Positions 44,482 to 52,244 of a stretch of 64,000 nt of DNA are shown in pieces. The DNA comes from Alcaligenes parafaecalis (GTDB lineage Bacteria > Pseudomonadota > Gammaproteobacteria > Burkholderiales > Burkholderiaceae_B): assembly GCF_026344135.1 (NCBI RefSeq), contig NZ_JAPKNA010000002.1, positions 124,001 through 188,000 on the forward strand. The letters are read 5' to 3'. How positions within the stretch are numbered: the stretch's first letter is position 1; every line of letters starts with the position of its first letter. Below the pieces are notes generated by a model that was not told the origin of the DNA, made no database searches, and saw only the letters and a list, made by a program, of their open reading frames with translations. A program made the position numbers and the translations under genes.

Positions 44482-45428
44482 CCATGACCCAGAAAATTCT
44501 TCAAGCCTGCCCCTTGCCGCCTCCTCTGGCGGGCAAACTGCCTGCCTTGGGCTCGGTCGAGACCCTGAGCGATGCACCTGACCAAGCGGCTTTCTTGCGC
44601 GAACGTGGTGGCGAATTCACCGTGCTGATCACCACAGGCACGCAGGGCGCAGACAAGGCGTTAATTGATGCATTGCCGAACCTGAAAGCCATTTGCAGCT
44701 TGGGTGTTGGCTACGATGCCATCGATCTGGATGCAGTCCGTGCGCGTGGGGTGATGCTGAGCAATACCCCCGACGTCCTGAACGACTGCGTGGCTGATTT
44801 GGCCATGGGTCTGCTAATAGATACGGTGCGCGGCATTTCCGCTTCCGATCGTCATGTCAGACGTGGTGATTGGCCGCGTGTGGGTCCCACCATGCCAAGC
44901 ACCCGGGTCAGCGGCAAGCGCCTGGGCATGCTGGGTATGGGGCGAGTTGGCCAGGTTATTGCACGGCGAGCGATTGGCTTTGATATGGATATCCGCTATC
45001 ACACACGTAGCGCAAAACCCGAGCTGCCCTGGAAGCATGAGCCTTCGCTTGGCGCTTTAGCAGAATGGTGCGATTTCCTGATCGTGGCTTGCCCCGGTAG
45101 CCCGGAAACCTACCACCTGGTTTCTGCCGAGGTTTTGAAAGCCCTGGGGCCCAACGGCTTCCTGGTCAACGTTGCCCGCGGCTCCGTCGTGGATGAAAAA
45201 GCACTGGTTGCTGCGCTTGAAAACGGCCAATTGGGTGGTGCTGGGCTCGATGTATTCGAGAACGAACCTGAAGTGCCTACTGAATTGTTGAGCAATGAGC
45301 GAGTCGTGGTGCTGCCCCACGTAGGGAGCGCAACCCGCGAAACTCGAGCCGCCATGTGCGAGCTGGTGCTGAGGAATGTCGAGCGCTTTGTCACAGAAGG
45401 GAGTCTGGTCACGCCTGTGAAGTTGTAA
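44478..45428 (+). CDS. D-2-hydroxyacid dehydrogenase (glyoxylate/hydroxypyruvate reductase type)
   Basis: NAD(P)-dependent D-2-hydroxyacid dehydrogenase of 316 aa. The Rossmann motif is GMLGMGRVGQVIA and the Arg-Glu-His active site is in VNVARGSVVDE, ENEPEVP and PHVGSAT. It likely reduces glyoxylate, hydroxypyruvate or a related 2-oxo acid from this pathway. The ATG overlaps the previous stop as ATGA; an alternative ATG is two codons later. It ends the cluster before a strong terminator. Confidence 0.9.
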   Translation: MTMTQKILQACPLPPPLAGKLPALGSVETLSDAPDQAAFLRERGGEFTVLITTGTQGADKALIDALPNLKAICSLGVGYDAIDLDAVRARGVMLSNTPDVLNDCVADLAMGLLIDTVRGISASDRHVRRGDWPRVGPTMPSTRVSGKRLGMLGMGRVGQVIARRAIGFDMDIRYHTRSAKPELPWKHEPSLGALAEWCDFLIVACPGSPETYHLVSAEVLKALGPNGFLVNVARGSVVDEKALVAALENGQLGGAGLDVFENEPEVPTELLSNERVVVLPHVGSATRETRAAMCELVLRNVERFVTEGSLVTPVKL

Positions 45429-45440
45429 GGGGGAGTGCAG

Positions 45441-45489
45441 AAAAAAAGCAGCGGTTTCAAGTTTCCGGCTTGAAATCGCTGCTTTTTTT
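45441..45489. terminator. Strong bidirectional terminator ending the sugar-acid cluster
   Basis: A 15-bp stem AGCAGCGGTTTCAAG/CTTGAAATCGCTGCT (one mismatch) with A-run before and T-run after. It ends the operon 12 bases after the dehydrogenase stop. Confidence 0.9.
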
Positions 45490-45666
45490 ATGAGCAAGCG
45501 ATAACGTGTATCGCTTTGGCTTGTCCAAAACCTTCCCTTTGGGCTGAGCAGAAATAGGCGTATTTTCTTTGTATGGAGCAGCACTTTCAATCATATACTT
45601 GATGTCTAAACAATTAAATTGAATCGGGCCTTGAACGCCCGGCATCAGGTGGAGATAGCTTGCATC

Positions 45667-46800
45667 ATGCGGCTCAGCATTCAGGATTTTCAGTTAGCGG
45701 CCCAAAGCAGCCTGCCACGTTTTGTCTATGACTACGTGGCAGGTGGGGCGGAAGATGAACTCTGCCTGGCGCGTAACCAAGCGGATTTGCAGGCACTGAC
45801 TTTAGCGCCACGCAGTCTGCGTGATACCTCGACGCTTTCAACAGAGATAGAGGTTTTTGGACGCCGATGGTCAGCGCCTTTTGGCGTAGCTCCCGTTGGC
45901 TTGATCGACGTCGTGCGCCCTCGCGGGGACCTGCATGCTGCACGTGCGGCAGGCAAGGTTGGCTTGCCGTACATCTTGTCTACAGCCTCCAATAGCCCTC
46001 TGGAACAAGTGCGCGAAGCCTGCGCAGGCCCTTGCTGGATGCAGTTGTACGTCATGCAGGACAGGGGTATGGCCAATTCCATTCTGGACCGCGCTCGCCA
46101 AGCCGGTTTCGAGGCTTTGGTTCTGACTGTAGACGTGCCCGTGGGAGGCTATAGAGAAAAAGACATACGTCACGGCTTCAAATTGCCGTTTCGTCCCGGT
46201 CCCCGCTTGTTGCTGGATATGGCTTCCCAGCCGCGCTGGCTATGGCGACAGGCGCTGGCCGGACAACCCCAATTTGTGAACTTAAGACCTGCAGAAGGGG
46301 CGAGTTCTGCACAGGCACAAGCTGCACTCTTGGCGCGGAGCATGGACCGTAGTCTGGTGTGGGAGGATGTGTCCTGGTTACGCTCCAAATGGGATGGCCC
46401 TTTGCTGATCAAAGGAATACTTCATCCCGAAGATGCGCGTCAGGCTCTGCAGTACGGCGTGGACGGGCTGATTGTTTCCAACCACGGTGGCCGACAACTG
46501 GATTGTGCGCCGTCCACCATCAGCGTGCTGCCGCAGATTATGGATGTCGTCAAAACGCAGATGCCCGTATTTATCGACAGCGGCTTTCGGCGCGGGTCGG
46601 ATGTAGCCAAAGCGATTGCCTACGGTGCGACTGGGGCGTTTCTAGGACGTGCTGTGGCATACGGATTGGCGCAGGCAGGAGAGCAGGGCGTTGCGCAAGT
46701 GCTTGGCTTGGTGGCTCAGGAGCTGGAGCGCACGATGGTTTTGTTGGGGGCATCGTGTCCGGCTGAATTGCGCCAATGTCTTGTATCCTCTGCTGAATAA
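45667..46800 (+). CDS. FMN-dependent alpha-hydroxyacid dehydrogenase/oxidase
   Basis: FMN enzyme of 377 aa in the lactate/glycolate/mandelate dehydrogenase family, which oxidises L-2-hydroxy acids to 2-oxo acids. It has YDYVAGGAEDE near the start, the FMN site, and the catalytic His in IVSNHGGRQLDCAPS followed by DSGFRRGSDVAKA. The start at ATG 45667 with a GGTGGAGAT site is preferred over a longer frame. It lies downstream of the sugar-acid cluster but behind a terminator, so it has its own promoter; a linked role is only inferred. Confidence 0.88.
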   Translation: MRLSIQDFQLAAQSSLPRFVYDYVAGGAEDELCLARNQADLQALTLAPRSLRDTSTLSTEIEVFGRRWSAPFGVAPVGLIDVVRPRGDLHAARAAGKVGLPYILSTASNSPLEQVREACAGPCWMQLYVMQDRGMANSILDRARQAGFEALVLTVDVPVGGYREKDIRHGFKLPFRPGPRLLLDMASQPRWLWRQALAGQPQFVNLRPAEGASSAQAQAALLARSMDRSLVWEDVSWLRSKWDGPLLIKGILHPEDARQALQYGVDGLIVSNHGGRQLDCAPSTISVLPQIMDVVKTQMPVFIDSGFRRGSDVAKAIAYGATGAFLGRAVAYGLAQAGEQGVAQVLGLVAQELERTMVLLGASCPAELRQCLVSSAE

Positions 46801-46828
46801 AGTCAGGATTCAGACAGCAGAAAAACAA

Positions 46829-46865
46829 AACGCCAAGCTTTTGAAAGCTTGGCGTTCTATTTTAT
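46829..46865. terminator. Terminator for tRNA-Thr (minus) and possibly the FMN dehydrogenase (plus)
   Basis: Perfect 12-bp stem AACGCCAAGCTT/AAGCTTGGCGTT with a TTGA loop. Read on the minus strand it is followed by TTTTGTTTTT, so it mainly ends the tRNA transcript. Confidence 0.85.
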
Positions 46866-46868
46866 TCG

Positions 46869-46944
46869 TGGTGCCGGCTAAAGGAGTTGAACCCTCGACC
46901 TTCGCATTACAAGTGCGCTGCTCTACCAACTGAGCTAAGCCGGC
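46869..46944 (-). tRNA. tRNA-Thr (anticodon UGU)
   Basis: Full 76-base cloverleaf with encoded CCA on the reverse strand: acceptor GCCGGCT/AGCCGGC, D-arm GCTCAGTTGGTAGAGC, anticodon loop CTTGTAA (anticodon TGT, reading ACA), T-loop TTCAACT. Followed by a strong terminator. Confidence 0.96.
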
Positions 46945-47191
46945 GAATTGACGATTATAGCCGGGTTTTTTGCAAAGAAGCAATCACCAGAAAAATATTG
47001 CTGTGGCCCACGCCACGCCAGCCTAGCCAATAGATAGGTTCTGGTTATAAGAGCATGATGAAAATGTCGTTTTAAATGCCTTTTCCCCTACCCATAATCT
47101 GATCTATCCAAGCTGCGCTTATATAGATAGCACGCGATTGAACATCAGTGACGGGCTCCGACGGCCGCGTCCGGGAACTCTGGGGAACACC

Positions 47192-48196
47192 ATGAAATTG
47201 AAGTCTGTTGTTGGCTCTGCCTTGTTGTTGGCGTCTTTGCTGGGTGGCACTGCCAGTGCCCAGGTTTCTTTGCTGAATGCTTCGTTTGACGTGGCGCGCG
47301 AGACCTTTGCGGCGATCAACCCCAAGTTTGTTGAACACTGGAAAGCCACTACGGGCGAAGACATCAAGATTGACCAGTCTTTTGCTGGCACCTCCCGTCA
47401 GGCTCAGGACATTATTCAGGGCAAGAAAGTAGATACCGTCACCTTCAACCAGGTCACCGATATTGAATTCCTGGCTGAGCGCGGTGCAGTTGCCAAGGAT
47501 TGGGCCAGCAAATTCCCGAACAACAGCTCACCTTACTACAGCACCATTGCTTTCCTGGTGCGCAAGGGCAACCCCAAGAACATCAAGTCCTGGGATGATC
47601 TGGTGCGCGACGATGTGAAACTGGTGTTCCCGAATCCCAAGACCTCGGGTAATGCCCGCTACACCTATCTGGCTTCCTGGTTATATGCCAATGAAGCCTT
47701 CGGCGGTGATGAGGCCAAGATCAAAGAATTCGTAGGTAAGGTGCTGGGTAATGTCGAGAGCTTCCCTACGGGTGGTCGTGGCGCAACCGTAGCCTTTGCC
47801 CAGAACGGTCAGGGCGATGTGTTGCTGACCTTTGAATCCGAAGTGATCAATATTGCGGCCAGCGAAGAGTTCAAGGGTAGCGAGCTGCAAGTGGTGGTGC
47901 CACCTGTTAGCGTGTTGGCAGAATTTCCTGTGGCCGTTGTGGATCGCGTAGTTGATCAGAAAGGCACTCGCAAGGAAGCGACCGAATATCTGAAGTTCCA
48001 GTACACCCCCGAGATTCAGCGTCTGCTGGCTGGTTTCAACTACCGTGTGACTGATCCTGCTGTTGCCAAGGAATTTGAGTCCAAATACGCACCGGTCAAG
48101 CTGATCAATCCTACCGACGTTCTGGGTTCCTGGACTGACATTCAAAGCCGTCACTTTGCTGCTAATGGAGTGTTGGACCAGTTGCTGGCCAAGTAA
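47192..48196 (+). CDS. sbp: Sulfate/thiosulfate-binding protein of the ABC transporter
   Basis: Periplasmic sulfate-binding protein of 334 aa. A signal peptide ends near TASAQ, followed by the Sbp/CysP hallmarks LLNASFDVARE, QSFAGTSRQAQDI and NPKTSGNARYTYLA. It binds sulfate and passes it to CysT/CysW. ATG 47192 with TGGGGAAC upstream is preferred over an ATG-less longer frame. It heads an sbp-cysT-cysW operon. Sulfate-assimilation genes are normally under CysB; no clear CysB site was identified in the 250-base leader. Confidence 0.94.
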   Translation: MKLKSVVGSALLLASLLGGTASAQVSLLNASFDVARETFAAINPKFVEHWKATTGEDIKIDQSFAGTSRQAQDIIQGKKVDTVTFNQVTDIEFLAERGAVAKDWASKFPNNSSPYYSTIAFLVRKGNPKNIKSWDDLVRDDVKLVFPNPKTSGNARYTYLASWLYANEAFGGDEAKIKEFVGKVLGNVESFPTGGRGATVAFAQNGQGDVLLTFESEVINIAASEEFKGSELQVVVPPVSVLAEFPVAVVDRVVDQKGTRKEATEYLKFQYTPEIQRLLAGFNYRVTDPAVAKEFESKYAPVKLINPTDVLGSWTDIQSRHFAANGVLDQLLAK

Positions 48197-48199
48197 TTC

Positions 48200-49090
48200 A
48201 TGAGTCGTACTCTTGTGGGCGAGGCGCAGGATTCCGGGGCGAAGACTGCGCTAAAGCCCATCTTCTTTCTTCGCCGCCCCGTCATGCCAGGTTTTGGGCT
48301 GAGCTTCGGCTTTAGCGTCCTGTACCTGTCCATCATTGTGCTGCTGCCTTTGTCGGCCCTGTTCATGTACGTCAGTGACATGAGCCTGGCCGATTATTGG
48401 CGCGCAGTGACAGACCGGCGTGTAGTCAGCAGTTATCAGGTCACGATTAGTGCTGCCTTCTACTCCACTGTGATTGCCAGTGTGGTGGGTTTCATCATTG
48501 CCTGGATCATTACGCGGTTTGAGTTTCCAGGGCGTCGTCTGATTGATGCTTTGGTTGATTTGCCGTTTGCCTTGCCAACCTCTGTGGCGGGTTTGACCTT
48601 GGCTACCTTGTTTGTGCCCGGTGGTTGGTTTGGTCAGTTTCTGCCGGAGGGCTGGAAAGTGGCTTATCAGTACCCCGGTATTGTCCTGGCGATGACCTTC
48701 ACCAGCCTGCCTTTTGTTGTGCGGATTGTGCAGCCGGTGATTGAAGAGCTGGGTGCCGAATACGAGGAAGTCGCCCATACACTGGGTGCCAGTGGCTGGC
48801 AGACCTTTAGCAAGGTCGTGTTCCCGCCCTTGATACCTGCTCTGGTGACGGGGGCCTCTCAGGCCTTTATCCGCAGCCTGGGCGAGTTTGGTGCGGTCAT
48901 CATGATTGCGGGCAACATCCCCTTTAAAACTGAAGTGTCGTCTCTGATGATCTTTGTGCGTCTGCAAGAGTTCAACTACCCGGCGGCGGCAGCGATTGCT
49001 TCGGTGATTCTGATCGCCTCCTTGCTGCTCTTGTTCACCTTGCAGTTGGTGCAGAATCGCTTGTTGGGTTGGCAGCGGAGAGCACCATGA
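48200..49090 (+). CDS. cysT: Sulfate ABC transporter permease CysT (CysU)
   Basis: Membrane permease of 296 aa with six predicted segments and the binding-protein-dependent loop motif EEVAHTLGASGWQTFSKVVFPPLIPALVTG (EAA motif). CysT pairs with CysW. It begins three bases after sbp and its stop overlaps the cysW start. Confidence 0.94.
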   Translation: MSRTLVGEAQDSGAKTALKPIFFLRRPVMPGFGLSFGFSVLYLSIIVLLPLSALFMYVSDMSLADYWRAVTDRRVVSSYQVTISAAFYSTVIASVVGFIIAWIITRFEFPGRRLIDALVDLPFALPTSVAGLTLATLFVPGGWFGQFLPEGWKVAYQYPGIVLAMTFTSLPFVVRIVQPVIEELGAEYEEVAHTLGASGWQTFSKVVFPPLIPALVTGASQAFIRSLGEFGAVIMIAGNIPFKTEVSSLMIFVRLQEFNYPAAAAIASVILIASLLLLFTLQLVQNRLLGWQRRAP

Positions 49091-49932
49091 GAAAAACACC
49101 TAAAAGTACGGCTGACCGTTTGATTCTGGCTCTGGGGATTGTTCTGGTGCTGGGCCTGCTGGTCGTGCCTTTGCTGCTGATTTTTTCCAAAGCCTTGGGC
49201 GATGGCTTGCCTGCCTTGTGGAGCAATCTGCAAGAAGACTATATGTTGCATGCCATCGGGCTGACTCTGTTCGTGGCAGTGCTGACAGTGCCTCTGAACA
49301 TGGTCTTTGGTATTTTGCTCGCCTGGTGCCTGACGCATTACCAGTTCCGTGGTCGTCGGCTGCTGAGTACCCTGGTGGACTTGCCTTACGCAGTCTCACC
49401 GGTGGTGGCGGGCCTGTGCTACCTGGTGGTCTACGGCGTGGAATCGTCGCTGGGGCAGTGGTTAAGCGCGCGTGATATCCAGCTCATGTTTGCCTGGCCC
49501 GGCATTTTGATGGTGACCATCTTTGTGACGACGCCTTATGTGGCCCGGATTCTGATTCCGATCATGCAGGCACAGGGCTCGGACGCGCAGGCGGCTGCGT
49601 TGAGCCTGGGTGCGAATGGTTGGCAGATCTTCTGGCATGTGACGCTGCCGGATATTAAATGGGCCTTGCTGTATGGCGTGGTGTTGACCAATGCCCGTGC
49701 GATTGGTGAATTTGGTGCGGTTTCTGTAGTGTCTGGCACCATCATGAATCAGACCTTGACCTTGTCTTTGCTGGTTGACCAGTTAAACAACGACAACAAG
49801 GCTGCAGCGGCCTTTACAGCGGCTGCGCTGCTGGCGGTATTCGCTATGGTCTCTGTGATGCTCAAGAGCCTGCTGGAGTGGCGTGTAGCGGCAGGGCGTC
49901 GCCGTAATCAGGCGGAGGCAGTGCAAGCTTAG
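49087..49932 (+). CDS. cysW: Sulfate ABC transporter permease CysW
   Basis: Partner permease of 281 aa with six predicted segments and EAA motif (AAALSLGANGWQIFWHVTLPDIKWALLYG). ATG 49087 overlaps the cysT stop (ATGA). The ATPase gene cysA, normally next, is absent; instead there is a hexanucleotide array and sspB on the opposite strand. Confidence 0.94.
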   Translation: MRKTPKSTADRLILALGIVLVLGLLVVPLLLIFSKALGDGLPALWSNLQEDYMLHAIGLTLFVAVLTVPLNMVFGILLAWCLTHYQFRGRRLLSTLVDLPYAVSPVVAGLCYLVVYGVESSLGQWLSARDIQLMFAWPGILMVTIFVTTPYVARILIPIMQAQGSDAQAAALSLGANGWQIFWHVTLPDIKWALLYGVVLTNARAIGEFGAVSVVSGTIMNQTLTLSLLVDQLNNDNKAAAAFTAAALLAVFAMVSVMLKSLLEWRVAAGRRRNQAEAVQA

Positions 49933-50014
49933 GTGGGGCTGGGCTGGGTAATATTTTCAGTGGCTTTATCTGACTGAGTATTCCCTGGCCTAGCTCAGGT
50001 AGCTGATACTGACC

Positions 50015-50122
50015 AGCCAAAGCCAAAGCCAAAGCCAAAGCCAAAGCCAAAGCCAAAGCCAAAGCCAAAGCCAAAGCCAAAGCCAAAGCCAAAGCCAAAG
50101 CCAAAGCCAAAGCCAAAGCCAA
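50015..50122. repeat. Tandem hexanucleotide array, 18 perfect copies of AGCCAA
   Basis: Eighteen uninterrupted AGCCAA units (108 bases) followed by a partial AGC. It lies between the convergent ends of cysW and sspB. In either strand it would encode a two-residue repeat (Ala-Lys or Ala-Leu), but no gene with a start and family features covers it. A six-base unit keeps frame when copies change, so it is not a classical frame-shifting phase switch; it is a likely variable-length locus. Confidence 0.95.
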
Positions 50123-50150
50123 AGCTCGGGCGTATGCCGGGTTTGGTCCC

Positions 50151-50185
50151 AAAAAAAATAGAGCCCTACATGGGGCTCTATTTTT
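50151..50185. terminator. Terminator between cysW and sspB
   Basis: Stem AATAGAGCCC/GGGCTCTATT with a six-base loop, an A-run before and T-run after. Serves convergent transcripts, mainly sspB on the minus strand. Confidence 0.85.
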
Positions 50186-50203
50186 GTCTGCGTCGAACGC
50201 GCC

Positions 50204-50629
50204 TTACTTGACGATCTTCAGGTGCGAGACCTTGTCAGCGTCTTTCTTTGCAGCAGGAGCTTCTGGAACAGCTTCAGGAGCTGTTTCCGATGCGCCCTCT
50301 TCTGCGTAAGGCGCGGATTCCACGACTTCAAAACCCATGCCAGCACCTGTTTCGCGTGCGTAGATGGCGGACACCGCTGCTACAGGCACGAAAATGTCTT
50401 CCGTGACGCCGCCAAAGCGGGCCTGGAATTCAATGTAGTCGTTGCCCAGGATCAGGCCATTGGTAGCCAGATGCCCGATATTCAGAGTGATTTGACCATC
50501 CTGAATATGGCCACGTGGAACAACCGTGTTGGCGTCTACCGTCACCACAATATGAGGGGTGTATCCGTGATCGGAACACCACTCGTGCAGGGCGCGCAGC
50601 AGGTAAGGTTTGGTCGAAGTCTCTTGCAT
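50204..50629 (-). CDS. sspB: ClpXP specificity-enhancing factor SspB
   Basis: Adaptor of 141 aa that delivers ssrA-tagged proteins to the ClpXP protease. The folded part has TKPYLLRALHEWCSDHGYTPHI, GHLATNGLILGNDYIEFQARFGG and VPVAAVSAIYARE. A charged flexible tail rich in Ala, Pro and Glu ends in SHLKIVK, the ClpX-docking module. It follows sspA by 6 bases. Confidence 0.95.
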   Translation of the reverse strand: MQETSTKPYLLRALHEWCSDHGYTPHIVVTVDANTVVPRGHIQDGQITLNIGHLATNGLILGNDYIEFQARFGGVTEDIFVPVAAVSAIYARETGAGMGFEVVESAPYAEEGASETAPEAVPEAPAAKKDADKVSHLKIVK

Positions 50630-50635
50630 AATGGA

Positions 50636-51244
50636 TTAGCGACGCATGACTTTTTCGGAAGGAGTCAGTGCTTCAATGTAGGCAGGACGCGAGAACACGC
50701 GCTCGGCGTACTTTTGCACAGGAGCAGCGCTCTTGGGCAGTTCGATACCGTAGTGATCCAGGCGCCAGAGCAGGGGAGCGATCGCCACGTCCAGCATGGA
50801 GAACTCTTCGCCCAGCATGTACTTGTTCTTGAGCAGGATCGGAGCCAACAGCGACAAGTGGTTGCGGATTTGCTGGCGGGCCAGTTCCTGAGCTTTGGCA
50901 TCGACGTTGCGGCGGTCTTCCAGGGCAGCCACGTGCACAAACAGTTCCTTTTCAAAGTTGTACAGGAACAGGCGTGTGCGTGCGCGCATGGTGGGATCCG
51001 CAGGCATTAGCTGTGGATGAGGGAAGCGCTCATCAATGTATTCATTGATGATGTTCGATTCGTACAAGATCAGGTCACGCTCTACCAGGATAGGCACCTG
51101 TCCGTAGGGGTTCATGACGGCGATATCTTCAGGCTTGTTGTACAAGTCGATGTCGCGGATCTCGAAATCCATGCCTTTTTCAAACAACACGAAACGGCAG
51201 CGCTGTGAGAATGGGCAAGTTGTTCCAGAGTAGAGCACCATCAT
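50636..51244 (-). CDS. sspA: Stringent starvation protein A (GST fold)
   Basis: Glutathione-transferase-fold RNA polymerase-associated protein of 202-203 aa: LYSGTTCPFSQRCRFVLFEKGMDFE, NPYGQVPILVERDLILYESNIINEYIDE, then the helical C-terminal domain. SspA supports acid resistance and stationary-phase transcription in E. coli. Start is one of two adjacent ATGs (51244 or 51241). Confidence 0.93.
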   Translation of the reverse strand: MMVLYSGTTCPFSQRCRFVLFEKGMDFEIRDIDLYNKPEDIAVMNPYGQVPILVERDLILYESNIINEYIDERFPHPQLMPADPTMRARTRLFLYNFEKELFVHVAALEDRRNVDAKAQELARQQIRNHLSLLAPILLKNKYMLGEEFSMLDVAIAPLLWRLDHYGIELPKSAAPVQKYAERVFSRPAYIEALTPSEKVMRR

Positions 51245-51370
51245 GGTAGGAGATTCCAGTCGTAGAAATAAAAACAAGAGCCTCACGGCTCAGAATTTAA
51301 AACCCTGCAAGGGGTTTTAACAATAAAAAGCCGGGCAGGCTAGTTTAGCCTGCCCGTCTAGCATAGCGTT

Positions 51371-52225
51371 TTACTTGATGTCTTTCCAGAAAACGCTATT
51401 GAGTCGCCATGCAACGACAAAGAACAGCAGCAGGAACAGGATCACGCCCACGCCGATTTTCTTGCGCTCCAACTGAACAGGTTCAGCCATCCAGTCCATG
51501 AAGTTGGCCAGGTCAGCGACATCGCTGTCGTACTTGGCTGCCAACTTGGCGTTGGCTGGTTCCAGCTTGACTGTGTCAGTTGCGTGGCCGGTGTAGTTAG
51601 CCAGCACTTCTGTCTTGACGGAGGAGAAACCGGCCGGATCGTAGCTAGCCACTGTTTTGGTCCATTCTTTGCTGCCGTCATCCTTGGCGGTTTCAGCCAC
51701 GGTGGTGCGGTGCAAGGTCACGCCGCCTTGGCGTTCCCACATGGCGTGAGGCATACCCACGCTTGGGAAAACCAGGTTATCCCAGCCGGTTGGGCGGGAG
51801 GCGTCACGGTAGAACGTACGCAGGTAGGTGTAGATGTAGTCTGCGCCGCTAGGACCCAGGTTGGTGGACTTGGCACGTGCGATCACGGACAGGTCAGGAG
51901 GTGCAGCACCAAACCATTTCTTGCCCATGTCCGGGGTCATGGCGATCTTCATCAGATCACCGACCTTGTCCGAGGAAAACAGCAAGTTTTTCTTGATGTC
52001 TTCTTCAGTCAGGCCAAGGTCTGTCAGCTTGTTGTAGCGCATGGAGTTGGCGCTATGACAGTTCAGACAGTAGTTCACAAACAGTTTTGCGCCATTTTGC
52101 AACGCCGCCATGTCATGCATGCGGTCGGGCGCGCGCTCCAGGGCATAGCCACCTTCGGCGGCACCAGCCACCGTGCAGGTAAGGGACAAGGCCAGAGCGC
52201 CAAGCAGTTTTTTAATCATGGTCAT
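51371..52225 (-). CDS. petC: Cytochrome c1 of the bc1 complex
   Basis: Heme c subunit of ubiquinol-cytochrome c reductase, 284 aa. Signal peptide, heme-binding CLNCH at residues 53-57, the axial Met region (GMPHAMWERQGG) and a C-terminal membrane anchor (VGVILFLLLFFVVAWRL). It accepts electrons from the Rieske protein. Start is ATG 52225 or the ATG two codons later. Third gene of petABC. Confidence 0.95.
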   Translation of the reverse strand: MTMIKKLLGALALSLTCTVAGAAEGGYALERAPDRMHDMAALQNGAKLFVNYCLNCHSANSMRYNKLTDLGLTEEDIKKNLLFSSDKVGDLMKIAMTPDMGKKWFGAAPPDLSVIARAKSTNLGPSGADYIYTYLRTFYRDASRPTGWDNLVFPSVGMPHAMWERQGGVTLHRTTVAETAKDDGSKEWTKTVASYDPAGFSSVKTEVLANYTGHATDTVKLEPANAKLAAKYDSDVADLANFMDWMAEPVQLERKKIGVGVILFLLLFFVVAWRLNSVFWKDIK

Positions 52226-52244
52226 TCCGTTTCTTGTTGGGGGC

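Noticed and set aside
50015..50122. CRISPR array
   Set aside because: Six-base perfect tandem units without spacers; not CRISPR structure.
49862..50152. 96-codon minus frame reading Ala-Leu repeats
   Set aside because: Produced by the hexanucleotide array; no ribosome site or homologous family known to me. The repeat itself is reported instead.
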